A DNA stretch of 64,000 bases. Origin: an uncultured Alphaproteobacteria bacterium (lineage in GTDB: Bacteria; Pseudomonadota; Alphaproteobacteria; GCA-2731375). Position numbers and translations under genes: made by a program. Where the stretch lies: assembly GCA_951812805.1 (NCBI GenBank), contig CATOSZ010000009.1, forward strand, positions 258,501 through 322,500, written 5' to 3'. The notes under the pieces were generated by a model. It saw nothing but the letters and a program-made list of their open reading frames with translations, was not told where the DNA came from and did no database searches. Positions 36,178 through 45,364 of the stretch are shown in pieces (positions within the stretch are counted from its first letter, which is position 1; the number at the start of each line of letters is the position of its first letter).

Positions 36178-38283
36178 GTGTCCAGTTCGAGTTACGAAAC
36201 GCTGAAGCCACTGTTCGATCCGGCGAGCATGGCGATCGTCGGCGCCTCTGACGACATCTACAAATTCGGCGGCCGGCCGATCTATTACATGAAGCAGTCG
36301 GGCTATCAGGGGCCGATCTATCCGATCAACCCCAAGGGCGGCGAGATCCAGGGCCTCCAGGCCTATGCCGACGTGCGCGAGGTGGGGGCGCCGATCGACC
36401 TCGCCATCGTCTCCGTGCCCGCGAAGTTCGTCGTCGACCAGATCGCCGCCTGTGCCGAGGCCGGCGTCAAGGGCGCGGTCATCTTCAGCTCGGGCTTCGC
36501 CGAGATGGACGAAGCGGGCGAGGCGGCGCAACGCCGGCTCTCGGAGATCGCGGCCGAGACGGGTATCCGCCTGGTCGGGCCCAACTGCATGGGCATGCTG
36601 AACGTGAAGGACCGGGCGATCGGTACCTTCTCCTCGATGTTCGACCATGGCTGGCCGCGCGAGGGCAACATCACGATCATGAGCCAATCGGGCGCCGTCG
36701 GCTCCCACACTCTGGTGCTGGCGCGCGAGCGCGGCCTCGGCGTGCGCGGCTGGATGACCACCGGCAACGAGTGCGACGTCGACGTCGCCGACTGCATGCT
36801 GTTCGCCGCCGAGGACCCGCAAACCGAAGTCCTGACCATCTATATGGAGGGCTGCCAGAACCCGGACCGGCTGATCCAGGCGCTGGAGACGGCGCGCCGG
36901 GCCGGCAAGGCGGTCGTCGTGCTGAAGGTCGGCGCCAGCGAAGTGGGCGCCGTCGCCGCCAGCAGCCACACCGCCTCGCTGGCGGGTGCCGACGCCATTT
37001 TCGACTCGGTCTATCGACAGTACGGCGCCTACCGGGTGCATTCCCTGGCCGAGCTGCTGGAGGTGTCGGCCGCCTGTTCCACCGGGCGTTATCCCAAGGG
37101 CCGGCGGCTCGGCGTCGTCACGCTGTCGGGCGGGGCCGGCGTCATGGCCTCGGACGCGGCGGAGGTCGCCGGCCTGGACGTCCCGCCGCTGCCGCAGGCC
37201 GCACAGGACGAACTGAAGGCCCTGATGCCCTTCGCCGCCGTGCGCAATCCGGTCGACACCACGGCGCAGGCGCTGAACGACATGGGGCTGCTGCGCCGCA
37301 ACCTGGAGGTCATGCTGGAGACCGGCGGCGTCGATTCGACCCTGCTGTTCCTAAGCTCCGTCGGCTACAACGAGCGGCTGATGGCGCAGATCCGCGAGGT
37401 TTTGTTCGGCACCCTGGACCAGCACGCCGACGCCCTGCTGGTCGCCTCCGTCATGGTGCAGGCCGAGGACAAGGCCCTGCTGGAGGAGCGCGAAGTCATC
37501 CATATCGAGGATCCGAGCAAGGCGGTCGAGATGATCGGCGTGCTGGCGGACTTCCACGAAAGCTTCGCGCGGCCGGTCGCGGAAGCGCCGCCCGCCCTGC
37601 CGGCGAGCGCCCGTCCTGCGCCGGGCGGGATACTGAACGAGGTCGAGGCCGCCGCCCTGCTGCGCGACGCGGGCATTCCGGTCGCCGAAAGCCGCCTGGT
37701 CCGAAGCGCCGGGGACGCTGTCGCCGCCGCCGCCGAACTCGGTGGCCGTGTCGTGTTGAAGATCGTCTCGCCGGACATCCAGCACAAGTCGGAGGTCGGC
37801 GGCGTGCGCGTCGGGATCGAGGGCGCCGACGCGGTCGCCCAGGCGCACGACGAGATCCTGGCCGCCGCCCGCGCCCATGCACCGGCGGCCGCAATCGACG
37901 GCGTCATGGTGGCGCCGATGTTGTCCGGCGGGGTCGAATGCATCCTCGGCACCAGCACGGACCCGGTGTTCGGCCCCGTCGTCGCCTTCGGCCTCGGCGG
38001 CATCTTCGTCGAGGTGCTGCGCGACGTCACCTTCCGCGTCGCCCCCTTCGGCATCGACGAGGGACGCCGCATGATCCGCGAGGTTCAGGGCTACGCCATG
38101 CTGGAGGGCGTACGCGGCCAGGCCGGCGCGGACCTCGAGGCCCTGGCCGAGGCGCTGGCCCGCCTCTCGGTGTTCGCCGCGGAGAATCGGGCGACGGTGG
38201 AAAGCATCGACCTCAACCCGGTCCTCGCCCGGCCCGACGGTATCGTCGCCCTCGACGCCCTGGTGGTGCCCAGGGCTGGTTAG
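36178..38283 (+). CDS. Acyl-CoA synthetase, NDP-forming (acetyl-CoA synthetase ADP-forming type)
   Basis: 701 residues. The N-terminal CoA-binding Rossmann domain has MAIVGASDDIYKFGG. A succinyl-CoA ligase-like domain holds the phosphohistidine candidate in SSHTASLAG. A C-terminal ATP-grasp domain runs from about residue 480 (GGRVVLKIVSPDIQHKSEVGG). These enzymes activate an acid to its CoA ester through an acyl-phosphate and phosphohistidine, using ATP to ADP. The GTG at 36178 is supported by AGGGAGGGGG before it. The neighbours suggest an organic or aromatic acid substrate. Its stop overlaps the convergent AMP-forming synthetase gene. Confidence 0.88.
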   Translation: MSSSSYETLKPLFDPASMAIVGASDDIYKFGGRPIYYMKQSGYQGPIYPINPKGGEIQGLQAYADVREVGAPIDLAIVSVPAKFVVDQIAACAEAGVKGAVIFSSGFAEMDEAGEAAQRRLSEIAAETGIRLVGPNCMGMLNVKDRAIGTFSSMFDHGWPREGNITIMSQSGAVGSHTLVLARERGLGVRGWMTTGNECDVDVADCMLFAAEDPQTEVLTIYMEGCQNPDRLIQALETARRAGKAVVVLKVGASEVGAVAASSHTASLAGADAIFDSVYRQYGAYRVHSLAELLEVSAACSTGRYPKGRRLGVVTLSGGAGVMASDAAEVAGLDVPPLPQAAQDELKALMPFAAVRNPVDTTAQALNDMGLLRRNLEVMLETGGVDSTLLFLSSVGYNERLMAQIREVLFGTLDQHADALLVASVMVQAEDKALLEEREVIHIEDPSKAVEMIGVLADFHESFARPVAEAPPALPASARPAPGGILNEVEAAALLRDAGIPVAESRLVRSAGDAVAAAAELGGRVVLKIVSPDIQHKSEVGGVRVGIEGADAVAQAHDEILAAARAHAPAAAIDGVMVAPMLSGGVECILGTSTDPVFGPVVAFGLGGIFVEVLRDVTFRVAPFGIDEGRRMIREVQGYAMLEGVRGQAGADLEALAEALARLSVFAAENRATVESIDLNPVLARPDGIVALDALVVPRAG

Positions 38284-40226
38284 GCCTCGAGCGCCTGTTT
38301 CAACGAGTCGATCGCCTCCGGGTTGGAGAGGGAGGAGAGGTCGCCCGGTGCCTCGCCGATGACGATGGCGCGCACCACCCGGCGCATGATCTTCATCGAG
38401 CGGGTCTTCGGCAGGTCGTCGACGAAGATCAGCCGGCTCGGCCGGAAGGACCGGCCCATGCCGTCGACCACGGCCTCGACCAGGTCGGCGGCCAACGCGT
38501 CGTCGCCGGCGACGCCCGGCGCCGGCACGCAGATGCAGCCGACCGCCTGGCCCCGCAACTCGTCCGGCAGGCCGATGACGGCCGCCTCGCTCACCCGGCC
38601 CGTCGCCATCAGCAGACCCTCGATCTCCGCCGGACCGGTGCGCTTGCCGGAAATCTTCAAGGTGTCGTCCGAGCGGCCATGCACGTACCACATGCCGTCC
38701 GCATCGCGGCTGGCCCAGTCGCCCTGGCGCCAGAGATCGCCGAACATCTCCCAATAGGTCTCGATATAGCGCTCCGGGTCCTTCCACAGGCCGCGGCTCA
38801 GGCCCATCGAGGGCAGGCGCAGGACCAGCTCGCCGACCTCGCCCGGGCCGACGCTGGCGCCGTTCTCGTCGACGATGTCGGCGGCCATGCCGGGGATGGA
38901 GCCGGCGAAGGAACAGGGCTTCATCGGCGTCAGCAGGTTGCCGGCGATGATGCCGCCGCCGATCTCCGTGCCGCCGGACCAGTTGATGATCGGCGCCGTG
39001 CGCTTGCAGACATGCTCGAAGGTCCAATGCCAGGCTTCGTCCGTCCAGGGCTCACCGGTGGAAATGACCAGGCGCAGCTTGGAGAGATCACGTTTTGTCG
39101 CCTCCTCGGCCCCGTGCCGCATCAGCGTGCGGATCGAGGTCGGTGCCGTGCCGAGGTGGGTGACGCCGTGCGCCTCGCAAAGCCGCCACATGCGACCCGG
39201 ATCCGGATAGTCGGGGCCGCCTTCGGCCAGCACCAGGGTGGCGCCGATGGCGGCGGCGGCGGCGCTGATCAGCGGCCCGACCGCCCAGCCGAAGTCGGTA
39301 ATCCAAAGCAACCGGTCGCCGGCCTTGATATCGGCGTGCAGGTAGAAGTCCAGGGTCGGCTTCACGGCCATGCCGCAGTGGGTGACGATGGTGCCCTTGG
39401 GCTTGCCGGTGGTACCGGAGGTGTAGATCAGCACGGCCGGGTCGTCGGCCGGCATCGCCACCGGTTCGGTCCGGGTCGCCCGGCCCTCGACCAATTCCCG
39501 CCAGGCGACGTCGCGCGGCCCGGTCGGTTGCCAGTCGGCGCCCAGATAGTCGGCGACGACGACATGGGCGAGGCTCGGCACCTTTTCGGCCGCCTGGTCC
39601 ATGATCGCCTTCATGTCGATGATCTGGCCGCGCCGCCGGCTGCCGTCGGCGGTGATCACGGCCTTGGCTTCCGCGTCGTTCAGACGGGTGGCGATGGCGT
39701 CCGGGCCGAAGCCGCTGAACAGCGGCACCACCACCGCGCCGATATGGGCGATGGCGAAGAAGGCGGCGACGACTTCCAGGCTCATCGGCAGGAACAGGCC
39801 GATGACGTCGCCCCGCCCGAGGCCGAGCGATTTCAGGCCCTCGGCCAGGCGGCAGACCTCGGCGTCGAGTTCGGCGAAGCTCCATTGCCGGACCTCGCCG
39901 GTCTCCGCTTCCCAGACCACGGCCGGCAGGCTCGAAATGCCGCTGCCCCGATGCCGGGTCACGCAGGCCAGCGAGAAGTTGGTCTCCCCGCCGACGCACC
40001 ATTTCGGCCAGGCCTTGCCGTCGGAAAGGTCGAGCACCGTGTCGTAGGGCGTGGCGAACGGTGTGCCGAGCGCCTCGATGATGGCGTTCCAGAACCAGTC
40101 CGGATCCGCGTCGGAGCGCCGTACCAGTTCGGCGTAGCTCTCCAGCCCATGCGCGCGCATGAAGGCCATCATGTTGCTCCGGTCCACCGCTTGCGGGTCC
40201 GGATGCCAGACGAAGTCACCGCTCAT
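38280..40226 (-). CDS. AMP-forming acyl-CoA synthetase (acetyl-/acetoacetyl-CoA synthetase-like)
   Basis: 648 residues. The ATP loop YTSGTTGKPKG, the WSGGTEIGGG motif, YVHGRSDDTLKISGKRTGP and the late catalytic Lys in RSMKIMRRVV define the ANL superfamily. The length and ACS-type N-terminal cap fit acetyl-, propionyl- or acetoacetyl-CoA synthetases better than benzoate-CoA ligase, which is shorter (about 520). The reaction forms an acyl-adenylate and then a thioester. ATG 40226 has GGTGGGGAG upstream. It is divergent from the PcaF-type thiolase. It might supply an activated acid to the box pathway, but that is not shown. Confidence 0.9.
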   Translation of the reverse strand: MSGDFVWHPDPQAVDRSNMMAFMRAHGLESYAELVRRSDADPDWFWNAIIEALGTPFATPYDTVLDLSDGKAWPKWCVGGETNFSLACVTRHRGSGISSLPAVVWEAETGEVRQWSFAELDAEVCRLAEGLKSLGLGRGDVIGLFLPMSLEVVAAFFAIAHIGAVVVPLFSGFGPDAIATRLNDAEAKAVITADGSRRRGQIIDMKAIMDQAAEKVPSLAHVVVADYLGADWQPTGPRDVAWRELVEGRATRTEPVAMPADDPAVLIYTSGTTGKPKGTIVTHCGMAVKPTLDFYLHADIKAGDRLLWITDFGWAVGPLISAAAAAIGATLVLAEGGPDYPDPGRMWRLCEAHGVTHLGTAPTSIRTLMRHGAEEATKRDLSKLRLVISTGEPWTDEAWHWTFEHVCKRTAPIINWSGGTEIGGGIIAGNLLTPMKPCSFAGSIPGMAADIVDENGASVGPGEVGELVLRLPSMGLSRGLWKDPERYIETYWEMFGDLWRQGDWASRDADGMWYVHGRSDDTLKISGKRTGPAEIEGLLMATGRVSEAAVIGLPDELRGQAVGCICVPAPGVAGDDALAADLVEAVVDGMGRSFRPSRLIFVDDLPKTRSMKIMRRVVRAIVIGEAPGDLSSLSNPEAIDSLKQALEA

Positions 40227-40370
40227 CGTGTCACTCCCCACCAAATCAGTGGCGATTATCGGCGATCGTGGCGCCGGCTGCCAATGGCCGCAAGCGGGGC
40301 GGGTGGCAGCGGGGCGCGGGCGTGGTAAAACGGGCGCGAGGAACACGACGAAACCGGGAGGGACGACCCC

Positions 40371-41576
40371 ATGAGCGAAGCCTATATCTGTGACGCCATC
40401 CGCACGCCCATCGGCCGCTATGGCGGCGCGTTGGCCAAGGTACGGACCGACGACCTGGGTGCCATTCCGATCAAGGCGCTGATGGCGCGCAACGACACCG
40501 TCGACTGGCGCCAGCTCGACGAGGTGGTCTACGGCTGCGCCAACCAGGCGGGCGAGGACAATCGCAACGTCGCGCGCATGTCGGCCCTGCTGGCCGGCCT
40601 GCCGGAGGACGTGCCGGGCGCGACGGTCAACCGGCTCTGCGGCTCGGGCATGGACGCGACCGGCTATGTGGCCCGCGCGATCAAGACGGGCGAGGTGGAC
40701 CTGGCGCTTTCGGGCGGGGTCGAGAGCATGTCGCGCGCGCCCTTCGTCATGGGCAAGGCGGACACCGCCTTCTCGCGCTCGAACGAGATCTTCGACACGA
40801 CGATCGGCTGGCGCTTCGTCAACCCGATGATGAAGAAGCAGTATGGTGTCGATTCCATGCCGGAGACGGCGGAAAACGTGGCGGAGGCCTATCAGGTCTC
40901 CCGCGCCGACCAGGACGCCTTCGCCCAGCGCAGCCAGCAGCGCGCCGGCGCCGCGCAGGAACGCGGCTTCTTCGCGCGGGAGATCACGCCGGTGCGGATC
41001 CCGCAGCGCCGGGGCGACGAAATCGTCGTGGAGGCGGACGAGCATCCCCGCCCGACGACCACCTTGGAAGCGCTCGCCAAGCTGCCGGCGCCGTTCCGCG
41101 AGGGTGGCTCGGTGACCGCCGGCAACGCCTCGGGCGTCAACGACGGGGCCTGCGCCATCCTGCTCAGCAGCGAACGCGGCCTGAAGGAACACGGCCTGGA
41201 GCCGCGCGCCCGCATCCTCGGCATGGCGACGGCCGGCGTGCCGCCCCGCGTCATGGGCATCGGCCCGGCGCCGGCGAGCCAGAAGCTGCTGGCCCGCCTC
41301 GGTCTCGACATCGACGACATCGACGTGGTCGAGCTGAACGAGGCCTTCGCCGCCCAGGGCCTGGCGGTGACCCGCCAGCTCGGCCTGCCGGACGACGCGG
41401 GCCACGTGAACCCGAACGGCGGGGCCATCGCACTCGGCCATCCGCTCGGCATGAGCGGCGCGCGTCTCGTCACCACGGCGCTCAATGCCTTGGAGGAGAC
41501 GGGCGGCAAGCGCGCGCTCTGCACCATGTGCATCGGCGTCGGCCAGGGCATCGCCATGGTGATCGAGCGGGTGTAA
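40371..41576 (+). CDS. pcaF: 3-oxoadipyl-CoA thiolase
   Basis: 401 residues, the exact family length. The acyl-accepting Cys is in [10 protein letters not shown], the His in [15 protein letters not shown] and the second Cys in [11 protein letters not shown]. The start [16 protein letters not shown] and [18 protein letters not shown], together with [24 protein letters not shown], are diagnostic of PcaF/PaaJ rather than acetoacetyl-CoA thiolases. It cleaves 3-oxoadipyl-CoA with CoA to succinyl-CoA and acetyl-CoA, the last step of both the beta-ketoadipate and Box benzoyl-CoA routes. The ribosome site is GGGAGGGACG. It is divergent from the acyl-CoA synthetase. Confidence 0.93.
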   Translation: MSEAYICDAIRTPIGRYGGALAKVRTDDLGAIPIKALMARNDTVDWRQLDEVVYGCANQAGEDNRNVARMSALLAGLPEDVPGATVNRLCGSGMDATGYVARAIKTGEVDLALSGGVESMSRAPFVMGKADTAFSRSNEIFDTTIGWRFVNPMMKKQYGVDSMPETAENVAEAYQVSRADQDAFAQRSQQRAGAAQERGFFAREITPVRIPQRRGDEIVVEADEHPRPTTTLEALAKLPAPFREGGSVTAGNASGVNDGACAILLSSERGLKEHGLEPRARILGMATAGVPPRVMGIGPAPASQKLLARLGLDIDDIDVVELNEAFAAQGLAVTRQLGLPDDAGHVNPNGGAIALGHPLGMSGARLVTTALNALEETGGKRALCTMCIGVGQGIAMVIERV

Positions 41577-41606
41577 CCCGCTCGGCCCCCGGCGGCCGGG
41601 TCCGGC

Positions 41607-41622
41607 TTAACGTCTCGTTAAG
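41607..41622 (+). promoter_or_regulatory. CtrA-like site TTAA-N7-TTAAG upstream of the Hpt gene
   Basis: TTAACGTCTCGTTAAG matches the CtrA consensus TTAA-N7-TTAAC at all but the last base, and it is also a 7-bp-arm palindrome. It sits 77 bases upstream of the Hpt start, a normal place for CtrA activation. A similar site lies before the diguanylate cyclase gene. Confidence 0.45.
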
Positions 41623-41698
41623 GCCTTTTCGCCCATAGTTCGCGTTGGCGGTGAGCACCGCTCGAGCGGACAACCATCGGTGCAAAGGGGCCTTGGAT

Positions 41699-42175
41699 AT
41701 GACGGCGGACACCGCGACACTGTATTCGGGTGGACAAGGCTATGCTTCGGGCGCCGGCGGCGACGAAGATGCGATCGCCGCGGCCGAGGCTGCGCTGGCC
41801 GAAATCCAGCAGAACTTCGGCGCCTGGGTCGGGGAGGACCTCGACCAGGCGAAGGCCGCGTTGGAGCGGACCCGCGCCGCGCCGCCCGAGTCGCGCATGG
41901 AGGTCGCGCACGACATCTACACGGGCGCCCACAATATCAAGGGCTATGCCGCTACCTTCGGCTATCAGCTGGTGACCGACATCGCCGATAGCGCGTGCCG
42001 CCTGGTGAAATCGGTCGACAGCGTGACACCCGAGGTTCTCGCCCTCACCGAGACGCATCTCGACCACCTCGCGAACATCATCGCCAACGAATTGACGGGC
42101 GATGGCGGCGAGGATGGCCGTGCCCTGCTCGCCGAACTCACCGGCGCGGTCGACGAGATGGCCGGCGCGGCCTGA
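41699..42175 (+). CDS. Hpt-domain histidine phosphotransfer protein
   Basis: 158 residues. The Hpt motif AHNIKGYAATFG carries the phospho-accepting His78 in a helical bundle; the flanking helices (LDQAKAALERTRA, VLALTETHLDHLANII) fit the fold. Hpt proteins carry phosphate between receiver domains in multistep relays. The ATG at 41699 is supported by AAGGGG about 9 bases upstream. The CtrA-like site before it and the PleD-like gene 1.8 kb further on suggest a cell-cycle or motility relay. The hybrid kinase at 3995 is a possible donor, but this is conjecture. It converges on the SDR gene with no spacer. Confidence 0.85.
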   Translation: MTADTATLYSGGQGYASGAGGDEDAIAAAEAALAEIQQNFGAWVGEDLDQAKAALERTRAAPPESRMEVAHDIYTGAHNIKGYAATFGYQLVTDIADSACRLVKSVDSVTPEVLALTETHLDHLANIIANELTGDGGEDGRALLAELTGAVDEMAGAA

Positions 42176-42949
42176 TCAGGCTTCCGCCGGCGGGCGGTAC
42201 TTGGTCGTGCTCCAGCCGCCGTCGACGGCGAGGACCTGACCGGTCACGAAAGACGCATCCTCGGAACAGAGAAACAGTGCGGCCGCGGCGATCTCCTCCG
42301 GCTGGCCGTGCCGGCCGAGCGGCGTCGACCCGGTCATGGCGTCGACGAACCAGGGATTGTCCGCCATCCGTGCCCGCGTCATTCCGGTCTCGATGAACCC
42401 GGGCGCCAGCGCATTCACCCGGATGCCGTCCCGACCGTAATCGGCCGCCATGTTGTGGGTGAGGCCGATCAAGGCCGCTTTGGTCGCCGAGTAGATCGAA
42501 CTGGCGGGAAAGCCGCGCTGGCCGAACACCGAGGCGAGATGCACAATCGCGCCGCCCCGCCCCCGCATCTCGCCGACCGCTTCCCGGGTGACGCGAAAGA
42601 CGGCGCGCAGGTTGATGTCGAGAAAGCGGTCGAGTTCCGCGTCGTCCGTCTCGTGCACCGCATGCGCGCCGCCGATGCCGGCGTTGTTGATCAAGATGTC
42701 GACCGGGCCCAGGCGCTCGCGACAGGCCGCCATGATGGCGGCGGGTGCCGTCGCCTCGGCAACGTCGACGACCAATACCTCGAGCGCGCCCGCGAGATCG
42801 GCGCCGAGACGCGCCGTCTCCGCCGCGCCCTCGCCGTTCCGCTCGACCAATAGCACGGCGCCCCCCTCCGCCGCGAACCGCAGCGCGGTGGCCCGGCCGA
42901 TGCCGGAGCCGCCGCCGGTGACCACCGCGACCTTGTTTGCCAAACGCAT
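42176..42949 (-). CDS. SDR-family oxidoreductase
   Basis: 257 residues. The cofactor motif TGGGSGIG, the NNAG motif, catalytic Ser in HLASVFGQRG and the YSATK Tyr-Lys pair (Tyr and Lys four apart) define a classical short-chain dehydrogenase. VDVAEATAP at the acidic NAD-binding position favours NAD(H). The C-terminal FVTGQVLAVDGGWS is typical. ATG 42949 is preferred to a start at 42985, since GGGGAGGGG is 5 bases upstream. Substrate is unknown. It is divergent from the EamA permease. Confidence 0.88.
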   Translation of the reverse strand: MRLANKVAVVTGGGSGIGRATALRFAAEGGAVLLVERNGEGAAETARLGADLAGALEVLVVDVAEATAPAAIMAACRERLGPVDILINNAGIGGAHAVHETDDAELDRFLDINLRAVFRVTREAVGEMRGRGGAIVHLASVFGQRGFPASSIYSATKAALIGLTHNMAADYGRDGIRVNALAPGFIETGMTRARMADNPWFVDAMTGSTPLGRHGQPEEIAAAALFLCSEDASFVTGQVLAVDGGWSTTKYRPPAEA

Positions 42950-43029
42950 CTTTCCCCTCCCCAGTGATGACGACCCTTCGTTCACTATAGCCAGTTGCCA
43001 GCCAGGCCACGTCCGGTTAATGGCGTGGG

Positions 43030-43923
43030 ATGCGCAGCTCTCCCACCCCCGATCCCGCCCGCGGCGTCATCGTCGCCACGCTTCTCGTGGCGGTGGCCTC
43101 GGTCTGCTTCGGCCTGGTACCGCTGTTTGCGCGGGCCTTGATGGCGGACGGCGTCGCCTCGGAGGCGATCGGCCTTTATCGTTATCTGCTCTCGGCCCTG
43201 GTCATGCTGCCGTTTCTGCCCCGGCAACGGGAGAAGTGGCGCCAGGCGGCGCTGCTGGCGGGGGTCGCCGCCGCCATGGGGATCGCCTGGCTCGCCTATC
43301 TGCACGCTATTCGCCACGCCCCTGTAGCGAGTGCCGGTGTGATCTATATGTCCTATCCGCTGTTCGCGATGCTCTTCGCCCGTCTCCTGCTCGGCCAGGC
43401 GTTCACCCGGCGTGGCCTGCTCGCCGCGGCGCTGGTGCTCGCCGCCGCGCTGATCGCGCTGGCGCCGGGCGCGGTGCCGCGCGGGGCGTTCCTGCCGCTG
43501 CTGCTGAGCCTGCCGGCGCCGATCTTCTTCGCCCTCGCCATCGTCGTGCTGACCGGGATGGTGGCGAAACTTTCCGTCGCCGAACGGATGGCGAGCGCCA
43601 TGCTGGGGGCCGCGGTCGGCCTGGTACCGCTGACCCTGACAGCCGACCCTACGGCCCTACTGCCGGCGAGCGGCGGCGGCTGGCTCGCGGCGCTGGGCCT
43701 GGCGGCGCTTACCGCGACGCTGCCGCAACTGCTCTATTCCCACGCGGCGCCGATCGCCGGCACCGGGCGGACGGCGATTACCGGCGGCATCGAGCTGCCG
43801 ACCATGTTCGTCGTCGGCTGGATCGCCTTCGGCGAGCGGCTCGGCATGACCCAAATGCTGGCGGGCGCCCTCGTCCTGCTGGCGGTTTTCCTGGTTCCGA
43901 GTCCCCGCGCCGCGGCGGATTAA
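43030..43923 (+). CDS. EamA/DMT-family permease
   Basis: 297 residues with ten predicted transmembrane helices in two EamA repeats. The first repeat includes ASVCFGLVPLFARALM and LYRYLLSALVMLPFL; the second includes LPTMFVVGWIAFGERLG. The drug/metabolite transporter family exports or imports amino acids, metabolites and other small molecules across the inner membrane. The final stop (TAA, 43921-43923) is part of the CtrA-like site that precedes the diguanylate cyclase gene. The substrate cannot be told. Confidence 0.88.
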   Translation: MRSSPTPDPARGVIVATLLVAVASVCFGLVPLFARALMADGVASEAIGLYRYLLSALVMLPFLPRQREKWRQAALLAGVAAAMGIAWLAYLHAIRHAPVASAGVIYMSYPLFAMLFARLLLGQAFTRRGLLAAALVLAAALIALAPGAVPRGAFLPLLLSLPAPIFFALAIVVLTGMVAKLSVAERMASAMLGAAVGLVPLTLTADPTALLPASGGGWLAALGLAALTATLPQLLYSHAAPIAGTGRTAITGGIELPTMFVVGWIAFGERLGMTQMLAGALVLLAVFLVPSPRAAAD

Positions 43924-43934
43924 CCGATGCTTAA
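43920..43934 (+). promoter_or_regulatory. CtrA-like site TTAA-N7-TTAA upstream of the PleD-like gene
   Basis: TTAACCGATGCTTAA conforms to TTAA-N7-TTAA, with A instead of C at the following base. It overlaps the stop of the EamA gene and lies 66 bases upstream of the diguanylate cyclase start. It pairs with the similar site at 41607. Confidence 0.4.
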
Positions 43935-44000
43935 ATCGATTGGCTTACCACTGTAGTCCTCGCGGCCGTCCACGGCGGCGGCGATGTGGGAGAAGCCAGG

Positions 44001-45350
44001 ATGTCGAGTGACGGCAGACAACCGCGACGGGGCGCCAAGCTCGTCCACCTCTATGTCGACGATCCGGGCGACGACTCCATGCACACCAGGTTGTTGGAGA
44101 ATTTCGGCTTCGGCGTCCTCGCCGGCCGCGGACCCGACGACTTCGCCGACGACGGTGGCGAACAACCCGTCGCCGCGGTGATCGCCAACACCGCGCAGGA
44201 GCTGCTGGCCCCGACCCTGGAACATCTGGGCGAGCACAACGGTGCACGAGGCTATCCGGCGATTTTCGTCGGCAACTACGCGAATCTCGACCAGCGCCTG
44301 GCCTCGGTGCGGGCCGGCTGCGGCGCCTTTCTCGGCCGCCCGGTCAACCCGATGATCCTGGTCGATACCCTCGACCGTCTGACGGCGCCGGCGGATGTCG
44401 AGCCATTGCGCATCATGATCGTCGATGATTCCGCCGCCGTCGCCCGCATCACCTCGACGGTGCTGAAGGCGGCCGGCATGGTCACCCTCTCGGTGACCGA
44501 GCCGATGCGCGCGCTCGCCGCGCTTTCCGAGTTTCAGCCGCAACTGATCCTGATGGATTTGAACATGCCCGGCTGCGACGGCGAGGAACTGGCCGCCGTG
44601 ATCCGCCAGGACGAGGTCTACGATTCGATTCCGATCGTCTTCCTTTCCGGCGAGCAGCGAATCGACAAGCAGCTGGATGCCATGCGGCGCGGCGGCGACG
44701 ATTTTCTCACCAAGCCGATCGATCCGGCCCGCCTGATTCGCTCCGTGTCGCTCCGCGCCCAGCGCTTCCGCAAGCTGCGCGCCAACCTCTACCGCGACAG
44801 CCTGACGGGACTGCTGAACCATTCGACCTCGAAAAAGCGGATCTCGCTGGAGGTCGACCGGGCCCGGGTGAACGGCAACGTGCTCAGCCTGGCGATCTTC
44901 GACATCGACCTGTTCAAGCGCGTGAACGACACCTACGGCCATGCCATCGGCGACCTGGTGATCAAGAGTCTCGCCCGCTACCTGCGCCAGAACCTGCGGG
45001 CGACGGACATCGTCGGCCGGGTCGGCGGCGAGGAGTTCCTGGCCGTGCTGCCGGGCTTGCCGGCCGATGCCGCCCGGCGCCTGCTCGATCGTTTGCGCGA
45101 GGAATTCGCGGCCATCGAGTATGTCTCGGAGATCGAGACCTTCGCCTGCACCTTCAGCTGCGGCGTCGCCGACACGCGGAGCCACCCGGGCCCGACCGCC
45201 CTCAGCGACGCGGCGGACAAGGCGCTCTACGTCGCGAAGGCCGGGGGGCGCAACCAGATCGTCGTCTCCGAGGACGACGACGGCCTCGAGCCGGATGCCG
45301 ACCTCGGGCTTGCCGTGGTCGGTGGGCAACAGGCGCCGGCGATCGCCTAG
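44001..45350 (+). CDS. PleD-like response regulator with GGDEF diguanylate cyclase
   Basis: 449 residues. Residues 1-125 look like a receiver fold that lacks the phospho-acceptor (AVIANTAQEL where Asp is expected). Residues 135-250 are a full receiver with Asp141/142 and acceptor Asp186 in LILMDLNMPG. The GGDEF domain ends with GGEEF at 342-346; the inhibitory RxxD site (RATD, 333-336) is five residues before it. It should make c-di-GMP from two GTP upon phosphorylation of Asp186, with product feedback. This order of two receivers then GGDEF is that of PleD. ATG 44001 has GGGAGAAG before it. IS copy 2 lies 14 bases after its stop and leaves it intact. Confidence 0.92.
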   Translation: MSSDGRQPRRGAKLVHLYVDDPGDDSMHTRLLENFGFGVLAGRGPDDFADDGGEQPVAAVIANTAQELLAPTLEHLGEHNGARGYPAIFVGNYANLDQRLASVRAGCGAFLGRPVNPMILVDTLDRLTAPADVEPLRIMIVDDSAAVARITSTVLKAAGMVTLSVTEPMRALAALSEFQPQLILMDLNMPGCDGEELAAVIRQDEVYDSIPIVFLSGEQRIDKQLDAMRRGGDDFLTKPIDPARLIRSVSLRAQRFRKLRANLYRDSLTGLLNHSTSKKRISLEVDRARVNGNVLSLAIFDIDLFKRVNDTYGHAIGDLVIKSLARYLRQNLRATDIVGRVGGEEFLAVLPGLPADAARRLLDRLREEFAAIEYVSEIETFACTFSCGVADTRSHPGPTALSDAADKALYVAKAGGRNQIVVSEDDDGLEPDADLGLAVVGGQQAPAIA

Positions 45351-45364
45351 CCCGCATTTCTCAC

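Noticed and set aside
38280..40226. Calling the AMP-forming synthetase benzoate-CoA ligase because of the box genes
   Set aside because: It is about 130 residues longer than benzoate-CoA ligases and its motifs fit acetyl-/acetoacetyl-CoA synthetases.
36771..40328. 1185-codon plus-strand frame across the two acyl-CoA synthetase genes
   Set aside because: It is Arg/Gly/Pro-rich, has no family motif, and both genes below it are well supported.
41606..41622. CTTAACG-TCT-CGTTAAG as a terminator of the thiolase gene
   Set aside because: The stem is AT-rich with a three-base loop and there is no adjacent T run; the CtrA-site reading fits better.
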